A DNA stretch of 64,000 nucleotides from contig NZ_JPLZ01000006.1 in the NCBI RefSeq assembly GCF_000735135.1, forward strand, positions 124,001 through 188,000, given 5' to 3'. Of the stretch, positions 15,302 to 24,800 are shown in pieces. Below the pieces are notes generated by a model. It was not told the origin of the DNA and ran no database searches. It was given only the letters and a program-made list of their open reading frames with translations. This stretch comes from Chryseobacterium sp. FH1 (lineage in GTDB: Bacteria; Bacteroidota; Bacteroidia; Flavobacteriales; Weeksellaceae). A program made the position numbers and the translations under genes. How positions within the stretch are numbered: the first letter of the stretch is position 1; each line of letters begins with the position of its first letter.

Positions 15302-16336
15302 CTACTCCGCAGATTTATTCGCCAATTGTCCGCAAGCCGCATCAATATCGCCACCACGGCTTTTTCTGACCATAATGGTGATGCCTGCTTTTTCCAATTC
15401 ACGGACATATTTTTCTTCCGCAGCAATACTTCTGTGGTCAAATTTTCCTTCGCCAATCGGATTGTACTGGATCAGGTTGACTTTGCTCGGAACTTGTCGG
15501 CAATATCTGATCAAGGCTTTGATGTCTTCGTCTCCATCGTTGATGCCTTTCCAAACGCAATATTCAAAAGTGATTGGAGAACCTGTTTTCTGATACCAAT
15601 ATTGCAGCGCATCCATAATATCTGTCAAAGGGAATTTCTCAGAAAATGGCATAATATCATTTCGTTTATGCTCGATTGCAGAGTGAAGCGAAAGCGCTAA
15701 TTTCACTTTGATTTCTTCATCAGCCAGCATTTTTATCATTTTCGGAATTCCGGATGTGGAAACGGTGATTCTTCTGGGAGACATTCCCAGACCTTCCGGT
15801 TTCGTGATCTTGTGAATGGCCTCGACAACGTTTTTGTAATTCATCATCGGTTCGCCCATTCCCATAAACACAATGTTCGTCAATGGTCTGTCAAAATATT
15901 CTTTGCTCTGCCTATCAATCAAGGCAACTTGGTCCACGATTTCTGCAACTTCCAGATTTCTCATTCTCTTAAGTTTCGCCGTTGCACAGAATTCACAGTT
16001 TAATGAACATCCAACTTGCGAAGAAACACAGGCTGTACTTCGGCTTTCTGTTGGAATCAAAACAGATTCTACCATCAAACCGTCGTGAAGTTTCACCCCA
16101 TTTTTGATGGTTCCATCTGTTGATTTTTGTAGCAGATCGACAGAAATAGGATTAATGAAAAAATCACGCGTCAGATTTTCTCTCAAGTCTTTGGAAAGAT
16201 TCGTCATCTCATCAAAGGAATGCATATTCTTGCTCCAAAGCCAATCATAGACTTGCTTCGCACGGAATGGTTTTTCGCCAATCGTACCGAAATAGTCTTT
16301 AATTTGTTCAAGGGAAAGTGTGCGGATGTCCTTCAA
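15302..16336 (-). CDS. rlmN: 23S rRNA/tRNA (adenine-C2)-methyltransferase
   Basis: 344 residues, radical-SAM enzyme methylating A2503 of 23S rRNA (and A37 in some tRNAs). The [4Fe-4S] motif is CSLNCEFC at about 109-116 (CxxxCxxC), preceded by the ACVSSQVG that precedes it in the family. GMGEPMMNYKNV, ITVSTSGIPKMI and SLHSAIEHKRNDIMP follow in the expected order, and the C-terminal catalytic Cys is in DIDAACGQL near the end. The start has the usual FRAKQVYDWLW. The -7 element TATCTTTG lies at 16354-16361, 17 bases from the ATG. Confidence 0.96.
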   Translation of the reverse strand: MKDIRTLSLEQIKDYFGTIGEKPFRAKQVYDWLWSKNMHSFDEMTNLSKDLRENLTRDFFINPISVDLLQKSTDGTIKNGVKLHDGLMVESVLIPTESRSTACVSSQVGCSLNCEFCATAKLKRMRNLEVAEIVDQVALIDRQSKEYFDRPLTNIVFMGMGEPMMNYKNVVEAIHKITKPEGLGMSPRRITVSTSGIPKMIKMLADEEIKVKLALSLHSAIEHKRNDIMPFSEKFPLTDIMDALQYWYQKTGSPITFEYCVWKGINDGDEDIKALIRYCRQVPSKVNLIQYNPIGEGKFDHRSIAAEEKYVRELEKAGITIMVRKSRGGDIDAACGQLANKSAE

Positions 16337-16353
16337 TGTCTGAGAAATTTTTG

Positions 16354-16361
16354 CAAAGATA
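16354..16361 (-). promoter_or_regulatory. -7 promoter element of rlmN
   Basis: TATCTTTG on the minus strand, 17 bases upstream of the ATG at 16336. Confidence 0.5.
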
Positions 16362-16462
16362 AGGTTTTTTTGGGTTGGAGCGTTTTAGAGTAGGAGAGTG
16401 AGGGTTATTGTAACATTTGATGAAATCAATTATCATTTTCTTTCATCAATTATAATTTAAAG

Positions 16463-16470
16463 TATTTTTG
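16463..16470 (+). promoter_or_regulatory. -7 promoter element of the GAF gene
   Basis: TATTTTTG, 59 bases before the ATG at 16530. Confidence 0.45.
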
Positions 16471-16529
16471 CATTTCAATCGACTTCAATAATAACTCGAT
16501 AACATTTTTATTTGCAAGAACTTTACCCA

Positions 16530-18857
16530 ATGGAATTCCAATCCTTTTACGAAAGCCCTTTTAAACTGAATTTTTCTTTTGAAAAACTGATTCAGAAAAT
16601 GGAGTCCGAAGCTTCTCAAAACCCTGATTATGAAGTTTATCACAGGGATATTTTGAATGAAGTAAAAAATTATCCCGAACTTATTACGGGTATCAAGAGC
16701 CTCGATTTCTTCGAAAAAAATGAAAGGGTGATGAAGGAACTTTTGAAAGATTTGTTCCCGCCGATGCTCACGAAAAATGAGATTAAAGCCATTGGTTTTC
16801 CTTTTTATAATTTCTTTTTCAATCCGACAGAACGTTTTCAGAATATCATTGATAAAGCCGGTGAAAATTTCGATATGATCATTAAGGATATGGATCCGCA
16901 CCGCTTTTATGTCATTAGTTGTTGTATTATTCTGCGCAATTACTATAATATTGAACTCAATTTTGTGCAACCTTTTATTTTTGATATTCCGAATGGAGAA
17001 GGAATTGTCAATCATTATCGTTTCTTGAATAATGTAGATTTCATTGAGATTAATCCTTTGGAAAATGTTGAAGAATTAACTGAAGACGACATAGCAGAAT
17101 TGGTGGATAATTTTGAAGACTACGATTTGTGGAGAGAGAAATTTCCGCCTCAAAGCTGGGAGCTCAAAGGTTTTGCTGTGATCAATTTCTTTGATGCGAC
17201 TACAGAAAATGCAATTTCCAATCTGAAAAGCAAACTCATCAATATTGAAGATGACAAAAATCTGAAAGCCGAAATGAACACGATTTTCCGTTCGATTTTT
17301 CAGGTATCGGATTTGGAAGTGGGTTACACTGCGATTAATATTGAAGAAAATAAATTCGTGAGAAGTCCTATCAACGGGATTATGGAGAGTTTCATTTTGT
17401 CCTCAACACCAAGAAATTTCAAATATGAAATGCTTTGCGAAAAGAATTTTAACACTTTGGTAGAGTCCAAAAAATTCTTCAGCGTTTCCGATGTTGATAG
17501 AAGTTTCCGCGAATTTCCGGAAAGCGCAATGGCGAAACAACTTTACGAATCGGGAATCAAAAGTGCGATTTTTGCGCCTATCATCAAGGATAAAAAAATC
17601 CTCGGAATCGTAGAACTGGTTTCCCGAAAAAAGCAACTGAACAGCATCAATGCCAACAAAATGGAAATCGTAATGCCTTATCTGGAAGATACGATGGAAA
17701 GGCTTTACACGGGAATTGAGACGAGAATTCAGGCGATTATTCAGCGGGAATATACGTCGATCCATCCAAGTGTTTATTGGAAATTCCGCCAGGAAGCAGA
17801 ACGACATATTGGATTTTATAAAGAAGAATTTGATTTGCCTTATCGAAATATCAGTTTCCAAAATCTGACACCACTTTTCGGACAAATCGATGTTCGGAAT
17901 TCCTCGATTTCCCGAAATTTGGTCATTAAAAAAGATTTGGAAATTCAGTTGGGATTGATTTCAGATTTGATTTCAGCTTTTAGCTCAGAAAATGATTTTG
18001 ATGCTTTGAAAGACCGACTGAAATATTATCAGGAATTACTTCAGACCGACATCAAAGCGGATACGGAAAACATTGTTCAGACTTTTATTTTGTCGGAAAT
18101 TCATCCACTTTTTCAATCAATCAAGCTTCAAAATATCGAGTACAATCAATTGGTGACCGATTATTTCAAAAAACTGGATCCAAGAACCGATATGGTTTAC
18201 GATTTCCGGAAAAAATTTGATGAAAGTTTGTCGTCCATCAATCGCAATTTAGCCGATATTCTCGACAAAAGACAGGAAGAGCAACAGCTTCGTTTTCCGT
18301 TTTACTACGAGCGTTTCAAGACGGATGGCGTGGAGCATAATATGTACATCGGCTCGTCGATTGCGCCTGAATTGACATACGATCCAATCTTCCTGAAAAA
18401 CCTGAGATTGTGGCAATTGCGTGTGCTTTGCGAAAGTGAATTGCAATACAATCAATTCAGAAAAAATCTGGAATTTTCTCTGGATGTTTCATCTTTGATT
18501 TTGGTTTACAGTACAGCAATAAGCATCAGATTCCGAATGGATGAAAAACGTTTCGATGTCGATGGAAGCTACAATGCGCGCTACGAAATGATTAAAAAAC
18601 GCATCGATAAATCGACGATTAAAAATTCATCTGAACGCATCACCCAACCCGGAAAAATCAGCATCATTTTTTCTCAGGAAAAAGAAAGACACGATTACCT
18701 TCAATTAATCAAAATCCTTCAAAATCAAAATATTTTAGAATTCAATGTGGAAGAACTGGAAGTTGAAGATCTACAGGGAATCAACGGTTTGAAAGCTTTG
18801 CGTGTGGGAATTAATTTTGAAGCGGAGGAAGTGGATTACGAGTTTGTGGAAGTTTAA
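16530..18857 (+). CDS. Large GAF-domain protein
   Basis: 775 residues from ATG 16530 (a TTG at 16512 is not needed). The region about 220-390 reads as a GAF sensor domain (YTAINIEENKFVRSPINGI, ESGIKSAIFAPIIKDKKILGIVELVSRK), which in other proteins binds small ligands. The flanks are helical and do not match a kinase, cyclase or HTH domain that I can name. No membrane segment, so cytoplasmic. Homologues of this size with one GAF domain are common in Flavobacteria; the role is unknown. The last 13 codons are duplicated about 1.1 kb downstream at 19939-19987, after the satD cassette, with only silent differences up to the final residues. Confidence 0.75.
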   Translation: MEFQSFYESPFKLNFSFEKLIQKMESEASQNPDYEVYHRDILNEVKNYPELITGIKSLDFFEKNERVMKELLKDLFPPMLTKNEIKAIGFPFYNFFFNPTERFQNIIDKAGENFDMIIKDMDPHRFYVISCCIILRNYYNIELNFVQPFIFDIPNGEGIVNHYRFLNNVDFIEINPLENVEELTEDDIAELVDNFEDYDLWREKFPPQSWELKGFAVINFFDATTENAISNLKSKLINIEDDKNLKAEMNTIFRSIFQVSDLEVGYTAINIEENKFVRSPINGIMESFILSSTPRNFKYEMLCEKNFNTLVESKKFFSVSDVDRSFREFPESAMAKQLYESGIKSAIFAPIIKDKKILGIVELVSRKKQLNSINANKMEIVMPYLEDTMERLYTGIETRIQAIIQREYTSIHPSVYWKFRQEAERHIGFYKEEFDLPYRNISFQNLTPLFGQIDVRNSSISRNLVIKKDLEIQLGLISDLISAFSSENDFDALKDRLKYYQELLQTDIKADTENIVQTFILSEIHPLFQSIKLQNIEYNQLVTDYFKKLDPRTDMVYDFRKKFDESLSSINRNLADILDKRQEEQQLRFPFYYERFKTDGVEHNMYIGSSIAPELTYDPIFLKNLRLWQLRVLCESELQYNQFRKNLEFSLDVSSLILVYSTAISIRFRMDEKRFDVDGSYNARYEMIKKRIDKSTIKNSSERITQPGKISIIFSQEKERHDYLQLIKILQNQNILEFNVEELEVEDLQGINGLKALRVGINFEAEEVDYEFVEV
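18811..18857 (+). repeat. Left copy of the duplicated GAF 3' end
   Basis: The 3' end of the GAF gene (encoding NFEAEEVDYEFVE then V). It pairs with 19939-19987: 38 of 41 bases agree and the three differences are silent (GAA/GAG, GTG/GTA, TAC/TAT). Confidence 0.8.
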
Positions 18858-18864
18858 TTATGGG

Positions 18865-18887
18865 TTTGTTTCGTTTTTTATGAAATT
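18865..18887 (+). repeat. First half of a 23-bp tandem repeat upstream of satD
   Basis: TTTGTTTC-G-TTTTTT-A-TGAAATT. It is repeated with two changes at 18894-18916, 29 bases (about three helical turns) later. It could be a pair of regulator sites or duplicated -33 region for the satD promoter. Confidence 0.5.
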
Positions 18888-18893
18888 AATTGT

Positions 18894-18916
18894 TTTGTTT
18901 CATTTTTTGTGAAATT
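18894..18916 (+). repeat. Second half of the 23-bp tandem repeat upstream of satD
   Basis: TTTGTTTC-A-TTTTTT-G-TGAAATT, matching 18865-18887 at 21 of 23 bases, just before the -7 element at 18933-18940. Confidence 0.5.
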
Positions 18917-18932
18917 TTATAGATTATTTCAC

Positions 18933-18940
18933 TATATTTG
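18933..18940 (+). promoter_or_regulatory. -7 promoter element of satD
   Basis: TATATTTG, 21 bases before the ATG at 18962. Confidence 0.5.
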
Positions 18941-18961
18941 AAATTATAATTTATTTTAAAA

Positions 18962-19591
18962 ATGAAACATTATATTCTAATGTGCGATGTTTTGAATAGT
19001 CGTGAAAAGGATCAAAAAAATCTAATTGAAAATTTTCGGGACTGCAAAAACTACATCAATAATAAGTACAAAAAAAACATATTGTCACCATTAACGATAA
19101 CTTTAGGTGATGAGTTTCAAGGGATTATCAAAAATTTATCAAATTCTATAAAAATAATTCTAGATTTAGAAGAATTCATCATAAAAAATAATTTTCCAAT
19201 GAAACTTAGATATGTTTTATATTTTGGAGAGATAGAAACTGAAATTAATTCCGATATTGCTTATGAGATGCTTGGAAATGGATTAACAGATTCACGCAGA
19301 ATTATTAATAATATGAAGGAAAATGATTCTCGATTTTATATTGACACTAAAGAAGAATCTAAAAATAGCATTTTGAATAATGGTTTTAATATATTACAAA
19401 ATATTGTAGATAAATGGAAAATTGAAAAAGATCATGAAATTATTGATAGTCTTATAGAATTTAAAGATTATAAAATAGTTTCTGAAAAGTTAAACAAAAA
19501 CAGGTCTTTGGTTTGGAAAAGAGAAAAAAATCTGAGCATATCTTCGTACACATCAGCTAAAGAAATTTTATTGGTGATTTCAAATATTTAA
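18962..19591 (+). CDS. SatD family protein
   Basis: 209 residues, matching the SatD family by MCDVLNSRE at 7-15, TLGDEFQGI at 47-55, YFGEIET at 87-93, GNGLTDSRRIIN at 105-116 and a C-terminal HTH-like part (VSEKLNKNRSLVWKREKNLS). SatD was named from an acid-tolerance locus in Streptococcus; its activity is unknown. The order Asp-strand, GDEF turn, FGE strand, G.....A/RRI helix is that of class III nucleotide cyclases and GGDEF proteins, so a cyclase-type fold is plausible; this is my inference. It is first of a two-gene operon with a membrane protein 3 bases downstream. The pair is AT-rich and flanked by a duplication of the GAF gene 3' end. Confidence 0.75.
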   Translation: MKHYILMCDVLNSREKDQKNLIENFRDCKNYINNKYKKNILSPLTITLGDEFQGIIKNLSNSIKIILDLEEFIIKNNFPMKLRYVLYFGEIETEINSDIAYEMLGNGLTDSRRIINNMKENDSRFYIDTKEESKNSILNNGFNILQNIVDKWKIEKDHEIIDSLIEFKDYKIVSEKLNKNRSLVWKREKNLSISSYTSAKEILLVISNI

Positions 19592-19594
19592 AAA

Positions 19595-19942
19595 ATGAAT
19601 TTATTTTGCAAAATTTTAATTGTTGTATTTTTAGAAATTATTCTCACCATTTTTTATACGATAATTACGCCAAGGGAAAAGAATTCAAGATTAATTGATG
19701 TGAAATCTATCCTAAAAGGTGTGGTTGAAAGAGCATTTTTAACGTACTCTTTGATTAGTGGATTTCCTCACGTTTTAACATTGTTTGGAGCTTTGAAATT
19801 GGGTACAAGATTGAAAAGTGCCGATAACGAAAATACCGAAGAAGGCAGAAAAAAAGAAAGTAGATACAATGATTATTACTTGGTCGGGAATTTTATTTCA
19901 GTGGCACTAAGTATTGTTTACTTTAATTTACTTCAGGATTAA
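19595..19942 (+). CDS. Small membrane protein, partner of SatD
   Basis: 115 residues, start 3 bases after the satD stop, so coupled. Hydrophobic segments at about 4-24, 48-70 and 94-112. The middle segment is ERAFLTYSLISGFPHVLTLFGALKLGTRL. A charged loop (KSADNENTEEGRKKESRYND) lies between the second and third segments. No family is recognised. In other Bacteroidetes satD genes are followed by a small membrane protein of DUF3307 type; this one may be an equivalent, but the sequence does not show DUF3307 motifs to my eye. Its stop lies within the duplicated 3' end of the GAF gene. Confidence 0.6.
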   Translation: MNLFCKILIVVFLEIILTIFYTIITPREKNSRLIDVKSILKGVVERAFLTYSLISGFPHVLTLFGALKLGTRLKSADNENTEEGRKKESRYNDYYLVGNFISVALSIVYFNLLQD

Positions 19943-19987
19943 TTTTGAGGCGGAGGAAGTAGATTATGAGTTTGTGGAAAGTGTTTA
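19939..19987 (+). repeat. Right copy of the duplicated GAF 3' end
   Basis: Pseudogene-like remnant encoding NFEAEEVDYEFVE then SV and a stop, in the same frame as a GAF gene end but without the rest of the gene. Matches 18811-18857. Confidence 0.8.
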
Positions 19988-19991
19988 AATA

Positions 19992-20432
19992 CTATTCAAT
20001 TTTATAGATATAATCATTTTTATCTTTAATTGAATGACTTTGTATATCTTCTATTTTTATTTCCTTATTACCTAGTTTAATAAAGTCAATAGACCAATTT
20101 CTCCAATTGTAATTGAGCGTTTTTTCCACTCTTGTTGTGGAGGATGGTGATAAAATAACTTCTATTTGATAACCATTAATGACGGTTTTATTAAGTTCTG
20201 GTAAATTTTTATTGTTTCTAAACTCTTTTGGATTTGCGATGGCATTTTTATAATTAAAACTAAATCCACCAGAAGAATCATTTTCTAATTGAGACTTAAT
20301 ATTGAATTTATACTTAATAATTATTAGCTGACTCTCATTGGTGAGGTTTTGTATGTAAAAATCACTAAGAACTGAGCAACACGACAATGATAATAAAAAT
20401 AAAAAAACATATAAAATTTTGAAATGCTTCAA
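19992..20432 (-). CDS. Putative lipoprotein of unknown function
   Basis: 146 residues. MKHFKILYVFLFLLSLSCC is a lipoprotein signal with the lipobox LSCC at about 16-19, so it is likely anchored in the periplasm or outer membrane. The rest is beta-rich with no known motif: NLTNESQLIIIKYKFNI, and VEKTLNYNWRNWSIDFIKL. The DNA is AT-rich like the satD pair. The 3' end is five bases from the GAF-end remnant at 19939-19987, and it lies 18 bases downstream of the HD-DUF5706 gene on the same strand, so the two could be cotranscribed. Confidence 0.55.
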   Translation of the reverse strand: MKHFKILYVFLFLLSLSCCSVLSDFYIQNLTNESQLIIIKYKFNIKSQLENDSSGGFSFNYKNAIANPKEFRNNKNLPELNKTVINGYQIEVILSPSSTTRVEKTLNYNWRNWSIDFIKLGNKEIKIEDIQSHSIKDKNDYIYKIE

Positions 20433-20450
20433 TTTTATATGTAATTAATT

Positions 20451-21653
20451 TTAAACCGTCACATTCCGAAAAGCCACCATAAACGCTACCACAGAAGCCA
20501 AAATCCCAATCGTGAAAACCGTGTAAGTCAGTCGCAGTAATTTGTATTTTCGATTCAGCACTATTCCAAGATAGTAAAGGTCTTTGATCATCGTGTCGTA
20601 AAGATATTGTCGGTCGCTCATCATTTCCTTCATCGCCCACAGATATTCTTCCATCGGCATTTTGTAAAAATTTCCGAAGAACAGAAGATTCACTTTTTTC
20701 TCCTCTATTTCCTTTCTGGTAAACGTTCCGCTCGAAACTTTTGGTCGTGTGGACATTATCGCCAAAATAATACACGCCACACTCGACATTATCATTATAA
20801 AGGTCGGAATTATCAGATGCGAATTGCTCGGCGCATCCAATTTCGGAATCAAGGTTGATAAAGCTACAGAAATGATTACAGCGTTGACAGAAAGTAGAAT
20901 ATTCGCTTTGCTGTCAGCGATTTGACTCAATTGTGTGTGGTTGTTCAACGTCACTCGGAACATCGTTTCAATGCCACGTTCCGGCGAATCCATCTTCTCC
21001 AATTTCTTTTTGTTGAGGAGGATTTTATCACTTTCCTGTGTGTTCTTCTCCTTCTTTTCATCTTTCAAAGTTTTGATTTGAGCGATGACTTTTTCCAGAT
21101 TTTTATCCTTGTCCGCTTGCCAATTTTCCTTCGCAAACTTCGTGTAGAATTGATGTTTCGCAAAAAAAGTCGTGTTCAGTTCCGCCCATTTCAACTTACT
21201 GAATTTCTGTTGATGCACCTCACGGATTTCATTGCGCAAAGCCTCAGAAATTTTAAAATATTCATTTGAGGCCAAATGCGACATATCCGCGTCTTTCATA
21301 ATTTCCTCCAACTGATTTTTCGGTTGGTAATATTTGTCCGTTGCCAAAATCAAATCGCCTATTTTACGGATTCTCTCTTCATTGAAATCATTTTCGCGCA
21401 AGAAATTTTCAATCGCTTTTTTTCCTTCCGCCTCGTGGTTGTCGCAATCGCTGATGTAACCCAAATCGTGAAACCAGCCTGCCAGAAGCAGATTTTCCGT
21501 GTCTTCAGGATTGATGTTTTCCGCTTTTGCCAACATTTTGATTTTCTCCACCACCTGAACCGTGTGATTCAAATTATGATACGTGTAAGCAGAAGACAGA
21601 CGGTCTTTCAACATATTTTTAACGTAATCTTCCGAGATTTTCAAAATATCCAT
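20451..21653 (-). CDS. HD-domain protein fused to a DUF5706 (Pycsar effector-like) membrane domain
   Basis: 400 residues from ATG 21653; the TTG at 21671 is rejected because it lies in the -7 element CAAATTTA/TAAATTTG at 21669-21676. Residues about 20-180 are an HD phosphohydrolase: YHNLNH at 25-30, GWFHDLGY with the H62-D63 pair, H73 and a later DADMSH. A linker follows, and residues about 240-400 match DUF5706: SKANILLSVNAVIISVALS, a second membrane segment (IIPTFIMIMSSVACIILAI) and a third near the C-terminus (YTVFTIGILASVVAFMVAF). DUF5706 is the membrane effector of Pycsar antiphage systems. The HD part could hydrolyse a nucleotide or cyclic nucleotide. No cyclase gene of the known Pycsar type is adjacent. 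Confidence 0.8.
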   Translation of the reverse strand: MDILKISEDYVKNMLKDRLSSAYTYHNLNHTVQVVEKIKMLAKAENINPEDTENLLLAGWFHDLGYISDCDNHEAEGKKAIENFLRENDFNEERIRKIGDLILATDKYYQPKNQLEEIMKDADMSHLASNEYFKISEALRNEIREVHQQKFSKLKWAELNTTFFAKHQFYTKFAKENWQADKDKNLEKVIAQIKTLKDEKKEKNTQESDKILLNKKKLEKMDSPERGIETMFRVTLNNHTQLSQIADSKANILLSVNAVIISVALSTLIPKLDAPSNSHLIIPTFIMIMSSVACIILAIMSTRPKVSSGTFTRKEIEEKKVNLLFFGNFYKMPMEEYLWAMKEMMSDRQYLYDTMIKDLYYLGIVLNRKYKLLRLTYTVFTIGILASVVAFMVAFRNVTV

Positions 21654-21668
21654 AAAAGCAATTTGAAA

Positions 21669-21676
21669 CAAATTTA
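21669..21676 (-). promoter_or_regulatory. -7 promoter element of the HD-DUF5706 gene
   Basis: TAAATTTG on the minus strand, 15 bases upstream of the ATG at 21653. Confidence 0.5.
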
Positions 21677-21719
21677 AGAAAGATTGGTGATTAACTGAGA
21701 TTTAATAAATGTTTTTAAG

Positions 21720-21790
21720 GCAATTTATCCATCTTCCGTTTCTTTCCGATTTTATATAGTGATTTAATAATGTCGTGTTACGCTTCGCAG
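21720..21790 (+). repeat. Degenerate copy of repeat family B
   Basis: Keeps CTTCCGTTTCTTTCCGATTT and a GTCGTGTTACGC-like end in the same order as 34234-34301, but it has diverged and the inner hairpin is lost. Confidence 0.35.
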
Positions 21791-21870
21791 AGTTGAAACA
21801 ATCTGCAATTTCCTAACATTCATTTAAAAAATTTGCGACCTTTGCATTTACATTTTGTATTAAAACAAGT

Positions 21871-24800
21871 ATGAAAAAAAAATATCCGCTTTTTCTTTTA
21901 ATCATCCTGTCATTTACCGCAATTTCCTGCGCCGTTCAAAACGCTGATTATGGAAATAATGCCAAAAATTTTGAGAGAAATTCTCCCATTCAAGACAGCA
22001 TTGTCCATACTTTCTATTTGGTAGGTGACGCTGGAAACCTCGACCAAGACGAATCTTTTCATAATATGAATATTCTTAAAGATTCATTATCAAAAGCTTC
22101 CGCAAACAGCACTTTATTGTTTCTTGGCGACAACATCTATCCAGTCGGAATGCCCAAAAAAGACGATGAAAACAGACCACTTGCCGAGAAGAAAATGGAC
22201 AATCAAATTTCCTTGGCCACCAACTTCGCCGGTAAAACAATCTTCATTCCCGGAAACCACGATTGGTACAACAACGGCATCAAAGGCCTGAAACGCGAAG
22301 AAGATTATGTTATCGAAAAACTCAACGACAAATCTGCTTTTTCACCTCGAAACGGTTGCCCGATTGAAACCAGGAAAATAAATAAAAAACTCACTTTAAT
22401 TCTCATCGATACCGAATGGGTTTTGGCAGATTGGAGCAAAAATCCCGGCATCAACGAAAAATGCGATTTGAAAACCAGAGAAGATTTCTACACCGAATTC
22501 GAAGACCAACTCAACAAAAATCAAAACAAAACTGTCGTTGTTGCCACACATCATCCATTGATTACACACGGTTCTCACGGTGGTTTTTATTCTTGGGAAA
22601 AACAATTGTTTCCATTAGAAAATAAAATCCCATTGCCGATTTTGGGAACTGGAATCAATTTGATAAGAGCAACGGGCGGAATTACGCACCAGGATATTTC
22701 CAATCAGAATTACAAAAAATTGGCAGACCGACTCAAAACATTGATTGGCGGAAGAAAAAATGTAGTTGTTGTTTCTGGTCATGACCACAATCTGCAATAC
22801 ATCGAGCAAGGTGATATCCGCCAAATTGTCAGTGGAGCCGGCTCAAAAACGGAATCTGCAAAAGCCGTCGGAAGCAATGATTTTTCTTATGGTAAAAATG
22901 GTTACGCCGAATTGAAGATTTCAAAATCGGGAAATGCAGAAGTGAGTTTTTTCAGCTTAAATCAAGAAAAATCGGATTTGCTTTTCAGAAAAACAGTTTT
23001 AGGAAAAGAAGAAAAAATCGCCAAAGACTATCAGAAAAATTTTCCTCAATATTCGCAAGCTTCCATCTATGATTCAGCGATGACAAAGAAAAATAAGTTC
23101 TACGAATTTCTTTGGGGAAAGCATTATCGTGAATATTATTCCAAGAAAATTAATGTTGAGAATCTGGCTTTAGACACCCTTTTCGGTGGTGTGAAAACCG
23201 ATAGAGCCGGCGGTGGTCATCAAACCAAATCTCTGCGCCTAGAAACCAAAAACGGAAACGAATATGTCATCCGAGCTTTGAAAAAAAGTGGCGTTCGGTT
23301 TTTGCAATCGGTGGCATTTAAAAATCAATATGTGATTGATGAGTTCACAGGAAGTTATGCTGACAAATTTTTGTTGGATTTTTACACGACTTCTCATCCG
23401 TACACACCTTTGGTCATCGGGGAAATGTCTGACAAACTGGGAATCCGTCACACAACGCCACAGCTTTTTTATATTCCGAAACAGAAAACCTTGAAGAACT
23501 TCAATGAAAATTTTGGAGACGAACTCTATTACCTCGAAGACCGACCGATGGAAACGGAAGAAAATCCAAACAAAGTTGTTGGAACGGATGAAGTAATTCT
23601 GAATCTGGCAAAAGATAAAAAGTATAAAATCGATGAAAAAGCGTGGATCAAAGCCCGTTTATTCGATATGCTCATCGGCGATTGGGACCGACATCACGAC
23701 CAGTGGAAATTCGAAGCGAGAAAGGAAAATGGAAATGTGATTTACAGTCCGATTCCGAAAGACAGAGATCAGGCGTTTGCAAAATATGATGGCTTCATCA
23801 CAGGAATTTTAATGGAATTTCCGGAACTGAAACATATGCAGACTTTCGACAGTGAAATAGAAAGTGTAAAATGGTTCAACCGCGAGCCTTATCCATTAGA
23901 TCTTGTTTTTGCAAAAAATTCTGTTCAAAAAGATTGGCTGAAAGAAGCAGAATTCATTCAGAAAAATTTGACAGAGAATGATATTCGTACAGCCTTTAAA
24001 AATTTGCCAAGAGAAATTCAGGACAAAGTTTCAGAAGATCTGATCCAGAAATTGATAACCAGGAAAAGTGACCTTCAGAAGTATGCCTCACAATATTACA
24101 AAATCTTACAGGAAAAAGTGATTCTTACTGGAACCGATAAAAAAGACAAATTTGTTGTCGTAAGATTACCAATTAATGAAACTCAGGTCAATATTTATCG
24201 AGTAAAGAAAAGTGGGGAGGAATTGGCTTCTTCAAAAATCTATCCAGGCGAAGTTACCAAAGAGATCTTGCTTTACGGATTGGATGACGATGACGAATTT
24301 GTAGTGCAAGGAAACAACAAAACAAGCATCAGAATTGAACTTTTGGGCGGTTTGGGCAATGATAGGTATTCGGTTCTTAATTCCAAAAAAGTGAAGATCT
24401 ATGACTACAAAAGCAAGAAGAATGATTTTGAGAACAAGGGCAATGCAAGACTTAAGCTGACCGACGATTATGACATCAACCAATATAATTACCGAAATCC
24501 GAAGTATAATGTTTTTACAACATATATGAATTTCAATTTCAATCCGGACGATGCTTTGGCAATTGGTTTCAATGCGGATTATACTGTTAATGATTTTATC
24601 AAAAATCCATATTCCCAAAAGCACCATTTCCTGGCCAATTATTTTACGGGAACCGAGGGTTACGAGTTTGCTTATCAAGGTTTGTTTCCCACGCTGACAG
24701 GCGGTTGGTTTTACGGCTTGGACACGAGAGTCACAAGTTCACATTACATCCGAAATTTCTACGGAATCGGAAATGAAACCATTAATCCGAAAAATGAGTT

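Noticed and set aside
16485-17015. 176-residue minus-strand frame over the start of the GAF gene
   Set aside because: Shadow of the GAF gene; no motif.
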